Of a stretch of DNA of 22,503 nucleotides, positions 15,930 through 22,503 are shown piece by piece (positions within the stretch are counted from its first letter, which is position 1; each line of letters starts with the position of its first letter). This stretch comes from CAZNLL01 sp964573885 (GTDB lineage Bacteria; Desulfobacterota; DSM-4660; Desulfatiglandales; Desulfatiglandaceae), in contig CAZNLL010000056.1 in the NCBI GenBank assembly GCA_964573885.1, positions 1 through 22,503 on the forward strand, read 5' to 3'. The notes under the pieces were generated by a model that worked only from the letters and a program-made list of their open reading frames with translations, searched no databases and was not told the origin of the DNA. Made by a program: the position numbers and the translations under genes.

Positions 15930-16736
15930 TTATTGAGAGAGCCCAAATAGCCATTCGTCCAGAAAGGCCAGGAGCTCCCGGTTAAAGTCCCGGGCCTGCT
16001 GGATGTTGGAAAGATGGGCGGCGGAGTCCAGGATGATCAGCTTGGATCCGGCAATGGCCTGATGCATGGCCTGAGCATCGGCCACCGGGGTGCCCGCGTC
16101 TTCCCGGCCGACCATGATCAAGGTGGGCCTTTTGATTTGCGGGAGCCGATCCAAGACATTGAGTTGGCGGATGGCCTGGCTGCAGCCTACATATCCGGCC
16201 ACGGGCGTAGCCAGGAATATTCTGCGGATCTCTTCCACTTCCGGCGGGTTTTGGGCCAGATAGGCCTGAGTAAACCACCGGGACAGCGTCTCCTCGACCA
16301 GGGCTTGCATACCCTCCTGCCGGGCCGTGCGGATCCTTTCCTCCCAGATTTCGTGGGCCTCCGGAGGGACCACCGCGGTGGTATCGCACAGGGCAAGGCT
16401 CTTGAGGCGGTCTGCATGGTTGAGGGCCAGGATTTGGCCTATCATACCGCCCATGGAAAGCCCTACCCAGTGGACCTGATCCACCTTGAGTGCATCCAAA
16501 AGGGCCAGGGCATCTTCGCCGAGTTGTTCAAGGGTATAGGATCCTTCAGGGGCCTCGGTTTGGCCATGGCCGCGGATATCGTAACGCAGCACCTTGTAAA
16601 AGGCTCTTAGAGCGGCCATCTGGGGGTTCCACATAGCCAGGCTGGAGGCCAAGGAGTGGCTCAACATGATCACCTCACCCCATTTTCTCCCCGAGAATTC
16701 ATAATTCATCCAAATACCGTTGGCTTTCACCATCAT
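15930..16736 (-). CDS. Alpha/beta hydrolase, 3-oxoadipate enol-lactonase-like
   Basis: A serine hydrolase of about 268 aa. Numbering from an alternative GTG at 16745, the triad is S97 in VGLSMGGM, D216 in MVGREDAGTP and H244 in SAAHLSN; the oxyanion region is LSHSLASS. The pattern RYDIRGHGQTEAPEGSYTLEQL is typical of the PcaD branch, so lactone hydrolysis is possible, but no aromatic-degradation genes are nearby and the true substrate is open. I choose the ATG at 16736 because GAGGAGGG (16752-16745) lies 8 nt upstream; the GTG start would fall inside that ribosome binding site. The gene stands alone between the rubredoxin operon and the broken gad gene. Confidence 0.85.
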   Translation of the reverse strand: MMVKANGIWMNYEFSGRKWGEVIMLSHSLASSLAMWNPQMAALRAFYKVLRYDIRGHGQTEAPEGSYTLEQLGEDALALLDALKVDQVHWVGLSMGGMIGQILALNHADRLKSLALCDTTAVVPPEAHEIWEERIRTARQEGMQALVEETLSRWFTQAYLAQNPPEVEEIRRIFLATPVAGYVGCSQAIRQLNVLDRLPQIKRPTLIMVGREDAGTPVADAQAMHQAIAGSKLIILDSAAHLSNIQQARDFNRELLAFLDEWLFGLSQ

Positions 16737-16845
16737 GGGCTTCACCCTCCTCAGAAAGCGGCGCGTAAGGCTGAACGACGCCTCGATTAATTAAAGAAAA
16801 AGGCCTTTGACTCCCCCCTGAGCCGCCTGACATGGTTTTCCACTG

Positions 16846-17153
16846 CTAGGTGTGTTTGAAACCGCCCGCCTCTTCCTCGCTTAAGGGACGGGTTAAGGCA
16901 TGTTTTTCAAAATGCTTCAGGCAGCGCCTTATATCATCCAAGAGCAAATCCCCAAGATCGCGACTGAATCCATGACGCACCACAATTCGCTGGACAGGCA
17001 GGTCCTCACAATGGGGGGGAGGGTGTAGGCATGCCGGGGAAGGGCCTCGTCCCGGGGGATCTTGTATTTGGGCATCTTGATAGACATGTCCGTGGATGCA
17101 TGCACATCATCCAGAAGCACTTCCCTCACTGCATCTTTGGTATGTAACGCCAT
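16846..17153 (-). pseudogene. gad: Glutamate decarboxylase with the middle deleted
   Basis: Both ends of a glutamate decarboxylase are present but the centre is gone. The first 43 codons (MALHTKDAVREVLLDDVHAS to LPRHAY) match the family N-terminus. The sequence then continues directly as the family C-terminus: LPP, then in another frame HCEDLPVQRIVVRHGFSRDL, DLLLDDIRRCLKHFEKHA and the terminal FKHT and stop at 16846. Roughly 350 residues are missing, including the PLP-binding lysine. The join falls at GCCTAC (17030-17025), which codes for the AY found in both parental sites (HAY and PAYTLPP), pointing to a short-homology deletion. A run of seven G at 17013-17019 is one base short of keeping the frame. 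AAGGAG precedes the ATG at 17153. It follows the MscS gene by 56 bp. Confidence 0.85.
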
Positions 17154-17209
17154 GTGGCATTCTCCTTGAGGTTGCTGGGTGGTTGTTTGCCTTTCTGATT
17201 GATTCATTT

Positions 17210-18097
17210 CTACTCTTCCTTATGAACCATCATGTTGAGAGGGGGTGATTCGCCCTTTTTATCTTGACCCATATAGAGAGTTACATGGGGGAAGGGGATT
17301 TCAATGTCTCTTTCATCAAAGGCCTTTTTCAACCTTTTGTTGAACTCCCGACCCACCGCCCATTGACGGATGGGCTTCGTCTTGGTCCTCGCCTTTATGA
17401 CCACCGCTGAATCCGCAAACTGATCCAGTCCCAGAATCTCGATAGGTTCAAGGATGTCGTCTTTATATGCGGGGTCCTTCCGGAGTTCTTCATCCACCCC
17501 CTTGACCACCTCGATGACTTCATCCACATCCTCTCGGTAGGCCACCCCTATCTCGAACACGTATCGGCCGTAGTCCTTGGTCATATTGGTGACCGTCTGA
17601 ATCTGACCGTTGCGGACAAAGTGTACATTCCCTGCGAGGTCTCGCAGGACCACCAGCCTTAAGCTCATGCGCTCCACCACCCCGCTTTTGTCAGCGATCT
17701 GCACGACATCACCCACACGGATCTGGTCTTCCAGGAGAATGAAAAACCCGCTGATGACGTCCTGTACAAGGTTTTGTGCGCCAAAGCCCACGGCCAGTCC
17801 CACAATCCCGGCGGCGGCCAGAATCGGGCCGATCTCAATGCCCAATTCCCCCATGACGGTAATGGCGGCCACGATGACGATAGCCATAAAGAGGATGTAA
17901 CGAATCACAGAACTGAGGGTATCCGCACGCTTCTGGAATTCCGGATCCCGCTGCTTTTTGGAGGCCGGAAAGAGGCGGTTTGATATAAACCGGGCCACCC
18001 TCAAAGCCACCAAGGTGAGGATGACAATAAGCAACACCCTCAAACCACTGGAAACCAGCCATTGACTTACGAGCTGAAAGTACTTTTCAATATCCAT
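17210..18097 (-). CDS. MscS-family mechanosensitive ion channel
   Basis: A 295-aa small-conductance channel. Three membrane segments are seen: about residues 16-36, 62-84 and the pore helix with GIVGLAVGFGAQNLVQDVIS near 95-118, the glycine/alanine-rich TM3 of the family. The cytosolic beta domain follows (EDQIRVGDVVQIADKSGVVE, then VRNGQIQTVTNMTKDYGR) and the alpha/beta vestibule to the end. It releases solutes on osmotic down-shock. GAGGAG sits just before the ATG at 18097. The broken glutamate decarboxylase follows on the same strand; the two may once have formed a stress operon. Confidence 0.94.
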   Translation of the reverse strand: MDIEKYFQLVSQWLVSSGLRVLLIVILTLVALRVARFISNRLFPASKKQRDPEFQKRADTLSSVIRYILFMAIVIVAAITVMGELGIEIGPILAAAGIVGLAVGFGAQNLVQDVISGFFILLEDQIRVGDVVQIADKSGVVERMSLRLVVLRDLAGNVHFVRNGQIQTVTNMTKDYGRYVFEIGVAYREDVDEVIEVVKGVDEELRKDPAYKDDILEPIEILGLDQFADSAVVIKARTKTKPIRQWAVGREFNKRLKKAFDERDIEIPFPHVTLYMGQDKKGESPPLNMMVHKEE

Positions 18098-18222
18098 TTC
18101 GCTCTCCTCATCCCCTGTTGCGGTTTTTCAAATCGGTCGAGGTCCCTTAAAATAATTTATGGGTGAAAGATATGTTTCTCTATTTTAACCAAGAAAGGAC
18201 ACTCATCCCGATGAGGCGCCGA

Positions 18223-19020
18223 TTATTTGACCACTCTCAGGGTGTGGCTGGCCCTCAGGTTTTTCCAAAGCTCCCTGATGATAAGGGCTGCAGCCTCATC
18301 CCGGGAGAGGTCTTCTTGGCCGGATGTAATACGACAGGACTCCATCAGGGCCTTATTGGTGGACCACAAACCGTATTTCATGCGAATGTATCTCCCCAGA
18401 GAGGACTGGAGGGAAAGGAGGTCGGCCTCTTCCATCCTTGCCAGGTTTGTCTTGGCCTTTAGGGGCAACTTTGAGGAAAGGTCCTCAACCGCTTCCTCCA
18501 CCGTACAGGGTATCAGCGGTGTCTCTCTGCTGGGCTCAGGCATGTCCATATCAATAATGCTGAGGCGCAGTGCGGTCCTGAGAAGGCTTTTGGCGGCGTC
18601 ATAGATATTGGCATCCTTGCTGGGCCTTGACCCTGCCACGTTCAGAATCTCAATTTTATGGTGTTCCAGCCAATAACTGATGGCCTTGGCCGCAGCAAAG
18701 GGGTCCATTGCGTTCAGGTCGATATGAAGCAACGGGCGGTTGTTCTTTTCCGCCATTTCCCTTGTCAGTGCAGACCCCCCGGTCAGTTTTTCCCGGCAAA
18801 TGATCAAGGTCCCGTCTGAATGAAGGACATTTTGCTCCTGCCACCCCGCAGAACTCTCCGTAGGCATTTCCTGTAACTGGTATTTCTCCGGCACAAGACC
18901 AGCCTCGCTCCTCCGCCCCTCTGGTACCCATCCACCATGATTGAAACCCAATTCCATAGCCACATCCAGGGCCGCCTGCTCAGCACCGGGTTGGCCACTT
19001 GAGATGATCTTTTTAAGCAT
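18223..19020 (-). CDS. Putative molybdenum carrier protein with C-terminal extension
   Basis: The first 145 or so residues match the putative molybdenum-carrier family (a Rossmann-like nucleotide fold): MLKKIISSGQPGAEQAALD, HGGWVPEGRRSEAGLVPEKY, QNVLHSDGTLIICREKLTGGSAL, RPLLHIDLN. The loop usually written SGGQTGAD is SSGQPGAE here. A further 115 residues or so (TVEEAVEDLSSKLPLKAKTN, then LGRYIRMKYGLWSTN) look like a DUF6794-type helical domain; this second match is from memory. The ATG at 19020 is chosen because the family begins MLKKIISGGQ; the frame also opens from a TTG at 19077. It follows the Cys-rich 87-aa gene after 95 bp. Moco-related function is by family name only. Confidence 0.82.
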   Translation of the reverse strand: MLKKIISSGQPGAEQAALDVAMELGFNHGGWVPEGRRSEAGLVPEKYQLQEMPTESSAGWQEQNVLHSDGTLIICREKLTGGSALTREMAEKNNRPLLHIDLNAMDPFAAAKAISYWLEHHKIEILNVAGSRPSKDANIYDAAKSLLRTALRLSIIDMDMPEPSRETPLIPCTVEEAVEDLSSKLPLKAKTNLARMEEADLLSLQSSLGRYIRMKYGLWSTNKALMESCRITSGQEDLSRDEAAALIIRELWKNLRASHTLRVVK

Positions 19021-19115
19021 TTGACCTGTCTCTTCTACTGAATCAAATCCTGGGAGCAATAACGCCCCAATGGTCAAATAAGAAATTGGAGCCTTGATCC
19101 AGGCACATGCTGGGC

Positions 19116-19379
19116 CTACAGATCCTCCCTTATTTCACCATTCGGCAGCATGTTATCTGGATGATATTCCCCTCTTTCCTCCATCTGATACCGGACACAG
19201 CCATGGTTGTTGACCAGACAATAATTCTTTATCCAGTACCTTTCTAATCTCCCTTGGACCGTATAGGCCTTAATGGGGCAACACGCATACCACTTACACG
19301 ACCTGATTTTTTGCTGGCTGATAAAATCCTCCTCCCCGCTCACTTCAAACCCCGGTACCCGCTCCGAAGGGCCGGCCAC
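19116..19379 (-). CDS. Cysteine-rich small protein, about 87 aa
   Basis: I recognise no named family. The C-terminal two-thirds is strongly patterned: SCKWYACCPIKAYTVQGRLE, then RYWIKNYCLVNNHGCVRYQM, then EERGEYHPDNMLPNGEI. Cysteines occur as C-x4-CC and C-x6-C, suitable for a zinc or iron-sulfur site. The longest frame starts at a GTG (19379) with a G-rich upstream stretch; a GTG about 13 codons later (before SGEEDF) is an alternative, so the N-terminus is uncertain. It is directly upstream of the molybdenum-carrier-like gene, and the two may work together. Confidence 0.6.
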   Translation of the reverse strand: MAGPSERVPGFEVSGEEDFISQQKIRSCKWYACCPIKAYTVQGRLERYWIKNYCLVNNHGCVRYQMEERGEYHPDNMLPNGEIREDL

Positions 19380-19756
19380 CGTCCCCCTTCTTCAAAGGTG
19401 TTATTAGACCGGCCTCTTTATCCGCAACTGCCTGTAAGGAGCCCGGATCTTTCCAAAATCAGATATGTTCAAATTATTCTAATACATACAGGAGGAAATA
19501 GACAAGTCCGGAATTGACCAGAGTCGGCGGGTGGACGTTTTGAGGGATTCGGGTGCCGGAACCCGGGATATTAAAGTATTTTATCTTGGTTCGGAGGCTG
19601 ATGCGCCTGAACCCCGGCATTTGGCAATTCATCCCTTGAAATCCCCATCTCGTCGCAAGCCCCTTGCGGCATCCTAAGAGCCCGGCAATAATAAGATGAA
19701 AACCATAGAAAACAGGGGCGCCCGTGTACAAAACGCCACCCAAAGGAGGAAGCATC
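19380..19756. other. Intergenic region between divergent genes
   Basis: About 375 bp without a convincing gene. It must hold promoters for the minus-strand Cys-rich gene and the plus-strand FAD-oxidoreductase remnant. Visible items are an AGGAGG at 19490-19495 with no start codon in a usable position, a small hairpin CGCAAG-CCC-CTTGCG near 19652-19666, and AAAGGAGGA at 19742-19750 that serves the ATG at 19757. The orphan ribosome binding site could mark another lost gene. Confidence 0.5.
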
Positions 19757-20303
19757 ATGTTGACACGCCGGGTATCGCGTCGTTCCTTTATGTCCATCGC
19801 AGCCATGACAGCACTGGCTATGGCCACGGACTGGCGAAAGATTGAGGCCTTTGCGGCACGGATGGGGCCCAAAAAGGACTATCCCACCGTGGTGATCGGG
19901 GCCGGCCTGGGAGGGCTCTGCTCCGCCGCCCATCTGGCAAGGCAGGGTGTTCCGGGATTACAAGGCAGGTAACAAAGGAGCCTACTACAAGGAAAAAGAG
20001 CGATGGACCGATATATTGATCCGGCGAACCGAGCAACGCCTGATTCCGGGACTTCGTTCCATGATCGAGGTCAAGGAGGCCGGGACCCCTCTCACGTGCT
20101 GGCGGTACACCGGGAACACCCAGGGGGCCATTTACGGATTCGAGCAGTCCATGGACAATGCCTTTATGAACCGTATCGACAACCGGACCCCGGTTAAGGG
20201 ACTCTACCTCGCCGGTGCCTGGGGCAATCCGGGGGGCGGATTCGGGGGCGTGCTGAGGGCGGGTGCGCGCACCTTCGAGCAGATCATTGAGGACTGGGGC
20301 TAA
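19757..20303 (+). pseudogene. Tat-exported FAD-dependent oxidoreductase (phytoene-desaturase-like) with the middle deleted
   Basis: The 5' part codes for a twin-arginine signal (TRRVSRRSFMSIAAMTALAM) and the FAD-binding Rossmann turn YPTVVIGAGLGGLCSAAHLA. It goes out of frame after ARQGVP and stops at 19972. From 19947, one frame over, the sequence codes for the family's C-terminal end: FRDYKAGNKGAYYKEKERW, RLIPGLRSMIEVKEAGTPLT, NTQGAIYGFEQS, and the FAD-closing block GLYLAGAWGNPGGGFGGVL. Typical members are about 500 aa; only about 190 residues remain, so roughly 300 internal residues are lost. The join lies at GTGTTCC (19947-19953). CAAGGCAGG occurs on both sides (19938-19946 and 19961-19969). 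AAAGGAGGA precedes the ATG. The methyltransferase gene follows after 23 bp. Confidence 0.82.
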
Positions 20304-20326
20304 AAAGAAGAGAAAGGAAAGAGCTG

Positions 20327-20854
20327 ATGATGATCAAAGGACTTGTTTTTTCGGTGCTCAGTGTAGGAATTATCATGAAATTCAGAAAGGAGCTCTTCGC
20401 CTTCAAGCGCCATGGACCTTATATGTTCGTGGCGGCGGAAGCACTCCTGCTCTTGTTTATCTTTAATGGAAAATTCATGTTTCAAAACCCCTTTTCCCCT
20501 TGGCAGGCCCTCTCCTGGATACTGATGCTGGTATCCGCGGGGCTGGCCCTTTTTGGGTTTCATGCGCTTAAGAGATACGGAAAGGCGGTTGAGGACTGGG
20601 AGAATACCACCCGGCTGGTCCATGAAGGGGTGTTCACCTACATTCGTCATCCCCTCTATGCGAGCCTCATGTTTTTGGCCGGGGGCATGCTGCTAAAAGA
20701 CCTCTCTGTGCTGGCGGCAGCGGCGTTTATTATCACCATCTCTTTTCTGGTGACCGCCTCCAGGGTGGAAGAAAAGGAGAATCTGGCCAAATTCGGGGTT
20801 GACTATGAACGCTACGTCCTCAGAACAAAAAGATATGTCCCCCTCATTGTTTGA
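20327..20854 (+). CDS. Isoprenylcysteine carboxyl methyltransferase (ICMT/PEMT)-like membrane methyltransferase
   Basis: A 175-aa membrane protein with about five hydrophobic segments. The conserved methyl-donor binding region is visible near the C-terminal half: GVFTYIRHPLYASLMFLAGG and the closing RVEEKENLAKFGVDYERYVL, the RHP..Y and E-E...Y marks of the ICMT/PEMT fold. Bacterial members methylate unknown small or lipid substrates using S-adenosylmethionine. Two ATGs in tandem (20327 and 20330) are possible starts behind AAAGGA. It appears intact although both neighbours are broken; gene order suggests it once worked with the FAD oxidoreductase, for instance on an isoprenoid or quinone. Confidence 0.85.
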   Translation: MMIKGLVFSVLSVGIIMKFRKELFAFKRHGPYMFVAAEALLLLFIFNGKFMFQNPFSPWQALSWILMLVSAGLALFGFHALKRYGKAVEDWENTTRLVHEGVFTYIRHPLYASLMFLAGGMLLKDLSVLAAAAFIITISFLVTASRVEEKENLAKFGVDYERYVLRTKRYVPLIV

Positions 20855-20889
20855 TTGAACCCCGTCAGTCCGGGTGATAGAAAAGGCCT

Positions 20890-21243
20890 ATGGAATTCCG
20901 ATTAGACACCCGGCGAGTGGTCACCTCCCTTGCCCTGACGGGTTTATTCAACACCATTATCGCCCTCTTTCTGACCCACCTGGGTTTTGGCGGCGGGTTT
21001 TGGATCAACTTTATTTTTTCCCACTCCATCGGCCTGTGCATGTGTTCATGTATCCTTGCCGGGCATGTCCTTGTAAGGCGTCCCTCCTTGATCGGCCATG
21101 TGCTTCTTCTTTTGGTGACCATGCCTGCAGGGGCCACGGCCGGCACCTTTATCGGCGCCCGGATCGCAGGCGTATCCTTCTCAGAGATCCTTCGCGGAAG
21201 GCCGGCGCCTCAGTCCCTGTTGAGACCCTCCGTCGTCTCATGA
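20890..21243 (+). pseudogene. N-terminal membrane part of a LytS/AlgZ-like sensor kinase
   Basis: The frame codes for 117 aa. Residues 10-100 form about four membrane helices (VVTSLALTGLFNTIIALFLT, FGGGFWINFIFSHSIGLCMC, LLLLVTMPAGATAGTFIGAR), typical of the front end of His_kinase-type (LytS/AlgZ-like) sensors. The kinase core that should follow is absent; after SFSEILRGRP the frame reads into unrelated residues and stops with TGA at 21241-21243. The following LytTR domain begins in the next frame with an ATGA overlap. I read this as the left half of a deletion that removed the kinase core and the regulator's receiver. A functional small membrane protein cannot be excluded. Confidence 0.68.
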
Positions 21244-21593
21244 GCCGGCTCTCCCGTGAGGAACCCCGTCACCTCCGTTATGTCCGCGTCCAGCACGGCG
21301 GCAGTGTGCGCCTGATTCCGGTGGATGACGTCATCTACTTCAAGGCCCAGGATAAGTACACCCTGGTCATCACCCGGGAAGGGGAGTCGCTGATCAGAAA
21401 GGCGGTCAAGGACCTGGCATTGGAATTGGATCCTGAAAGGTTTTGGCAGATCCACCGGGGGACCATCGTCAACGTCCAATCCATCGAGCGCGTGAGCCGC
21501 TCCATGACAGGGAAGGGTATAGTCAGGCTCAAAGACCGGAGCGAGCCCCTGGCGGTCAGTAACCGTTACATGCACCTCTTCAGGCAGATGTAA
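21240..21593 (+). pseudogene. Free LytTR DNA-binding domain, remnant of a LytR/AlgR-type regulator
   Basis: From the ATG at 21240 the frame gives 117 aa that are almost wholly a LytTR domain: RYVRVQHGGSVRLIPVDDV, YFKAQDKYTLVITREGESL, FWQIHRGTIVNVQSIERV and the closing AVSNRYMHLFRQM. The frame is open before the ATG and reads PVETLRRLMSRL, which looks like the linker after the receiver's KP motif. The receiver itself is missing. LytR-type regulators normally follow a LytS-type kinase gene, as the fragment just upstream shows. The DNA-binding domain looks intact, so it could still be a constitutive regulator, translationally coupled through ATGA to the membrane fragment. No AAAGGAGG-like site is seen before 21240. 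Confidence 0.72.
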
Positions 21594-22020
21594 CCACACC
21601 CTTTTTTCACAAGTCCCCATACTCCCTGAGATGCCCCTGCGAGTGTCAGGGCTGCACTCCCTTTACGGCTTTGCCACTGGGAGGAAAACAGGCGGAAAAC
21701 CGTAAACTACACTTAACGAAATAATGGCAAAAGCGTTCAGTAAGCTTATCGAATAATCACGGCGCCATTAGGGGAGGCGCAAGTCATGGCGCATTTGAGC
21801 GAATTTTTCAAAATTTAGCGCAACCTTATGGCTGCGACTCCGGGGTCGGGAAGCCGTTTTCTCGAGAATGCCATTGGCTGGAATAATCGCCTGATCGGAA
21901 ATGTAGCGAGCAGGGGTACCGGACCTGATCAGGTCAAAGGGCCTTCTAAGCCTTTGTGGTGATAGATGTCATGGAGGTGGGATATGCCAATGTGATTCCA
22001 CCATGGCTTTTCGGGTTCCT
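21594..22020. other. Unexplained non-coding region
   Basis: About 430 bp with no gene I can support, and visibly less GC-rich than the genes to its left. It holds a possible stem GCGCCAT (21763-21769) with ATGGCGC (21787-21793), a GGGGAGG site followed by a 10-codon frame at 21786 (MAHLSEFFKI), and the 14-bp palindrome noted separately. It may be decayed sequence or an unknown structured RNA. Confidence 0.4.
21922..21935. repeat. 14-bp perfect palindrome
   Basis: GACCTGATCAGGTC is fully self-complementary. It could be an operator for a dimeric regulator or a chance palindrome; no adjacent intact gene makes the choice clear. Confidence 0.45.
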
Positions 22021-22290
22021 TTACTGACCAAAAGGTCGCAAGTATCTGACCTGGGTAATGACGATGGTTGGAAATTGCGGCTTATGATTTATAATAAGGC
22101 TGAAATTGATGACCAGGCTATTGCTTTTGTTTAGTTCCTCCATCATCGGTTTGGAAAACATGTCGCTGTAAACGACATGGTTGGCCCCCTCAATGTGGCC
22201 TTTTTCAAATTTCGCTTTGTCACGAAAATCAACAAAGGTGCAGGCACAAACCATACCTGTAATTCTTACTGACGTAGCCCTGATCCTCAT
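22021..22290 (-). pseudogene. Rhodanese-like domain fragment
   Basis: The N-terminal half of the 89-aa frame reads like a rhodanese: CTFVDFRDKAKFEKGHIEGA followed by NHVVYSDMFSKPMMEELNKS and SLVIN. The position where rhodaneses carry the catalytic Cys loop (V-x-Y-C-x-x-G) is instead FSLIINHKPQFPTIVITQ, with no cysteine, and the remaining domain is absent. There is no convincing ribosome binding site before the ATG at 22290. I take it as a decayed or truncated gene; a catalytically dead small rhodanese is less likely. Confidence 0.55.
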
Positions 22291-22325
22291 ATGGTGTCAC
22301 AATCAAAAGAGATAAAGGTCATCGT

Positions 22326-22436
22326 TTGAAGCGCAAAGATCTTATTCGCCAACTTGTCGAGGCTGGATATTTGAGTGCGGGCAACGGCCTTTTTTGGCAT
22401 AATAAAAGGGCTTGCGGAATTGCCGCAAGCCCTTAA
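22326..22436 (+). pseudogene. HicA-like toxin stub
   Basis: From a TTG at 22326 the frame reads LKRKDLIRQLVEAGYLSAGN and then runs into the hairpin at 22406 and stops at 22434-22436. The first 16 residues resemble the start of HicA mRNA-interferase toxins (M-K-R-K-x-L-I-x-x-L-x-x-x-G). The catalytic histidine region is absent and no HicB antitoxin is nearby. The match is short, so this is tentative. Confidence 0.35.
22406..22434. terminator. Bidirectional intrinsic terminator of the initiator tRNA
   Basis: A perfect 12-bp stem AAGGGCTTGCGG / CCGCAAGCCCTT around a 5-nt loop, 10 bp beyond the tRNA 3' end. On the minus strand it is followed by TTTATTAT, on the plus strand by AATTTTTC, so it can stop transcription both ways. 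Confidence 0.85.
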
Positions 22437-22444
22437 TTTTTCAT

Positions 22445-22503
<59 letters not shown>

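Noticed and set aside
16929..17207. A 92-aa open frame that looks like a novel small protein.
   Set aside because: Its first part is the start of glutamate decarboxylase and its last part is the C-terminus of the same enzyme read in the wrong frame.
20220..20245. CGGGGGGCGGATTCG, a 15-bp match to the T-arm region of the tRNA at 22450-22464, a possible attachment-site copy.
   Set aside because: It codes for the conserved NPGGGFGG motif of the FAD oxidoreductase, lacks the rest of the tRNA end, and a 15-bp chance match is plausible in a GC-rich 22-kb window.

Overview
The window looks like a chromosomal segment of a GC-rich Desulfobacterota-type (deltaproteobacterial) anaerobe. This is an inference from gene content: a rubredoxin, a putative molybdenum-carrier protein, a MASE3 sensor kinase, a Lon-like AAA protease, an AttH-type lipocalin with its own ABC exporter, and many two-component proteins. 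No 16S rRNA or other taxonomic marker is present.

Layout. 1-951 (-): a small heat-shock protein followed by the 5' end of a Lon-like protease, probably one stress operon. 1118-7916 (+): a tight run of an ABC ATPase, an FtsX/MacB-type permease, an AttH/CrtC-like secreted protein and a MASE3-PAS-PAS histidine kinase; a NarL-type regulator (7906-8562, -) converges on it and overlaps its end by 11 bp. 8757-10092 (+): a run of small genes, namely a receiver-only regulator, an unrecognised 98-aa protein, a four-cysteine 70-aa protein, and a 41-aa peptide made of five Cys-His-x-Pro pentapeptides behind a very strong ribosome binding site. A hairpin at 10119-10145 separates it from the next block. 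10186-15777 (-): rubredoxin, PAS histidine kinase, TIGR02757 protein, TIGR01777 epimerase and an FHA-GAF-PAS hybrid kinase. 15930-16736 (-): an alpha/beta hydrolase.

The right third is different. From 16846 to about 22436, intact genes (MscS channel, molybdenum-carrier-like protein, a Cys-rich 87-aa protein, an ICMT-like methyltransferase) alternate with genes that keep their two ends but have lost the middle: glutamate decarboxylase (16846-17153), a Tat-exported FAD oxidoreductase (19757-20303) and a LytS/LytR-type sensor-regulator pair (20890-21593). A rhodanese fragment and a HicA-like stub then lie next to a partial initiator tRNA-Met at the right edge. Repeated middle-loss at three independent loci is the most unusual large-scale pattern.

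The best candidates for something undescribed are (1) the CHxP repeat peptide and its small-gene neighbourhood, including a possible Shine-Dalgarno-masking leader hairpin at 9596-9647, and (2) the cluster of internally deleted genes, one of which has left a membrane protein and a free LytTR DNA-binding domain coupled by an ATGA overlap. No CRISPR array, rRNA or complete mobile element was seen.
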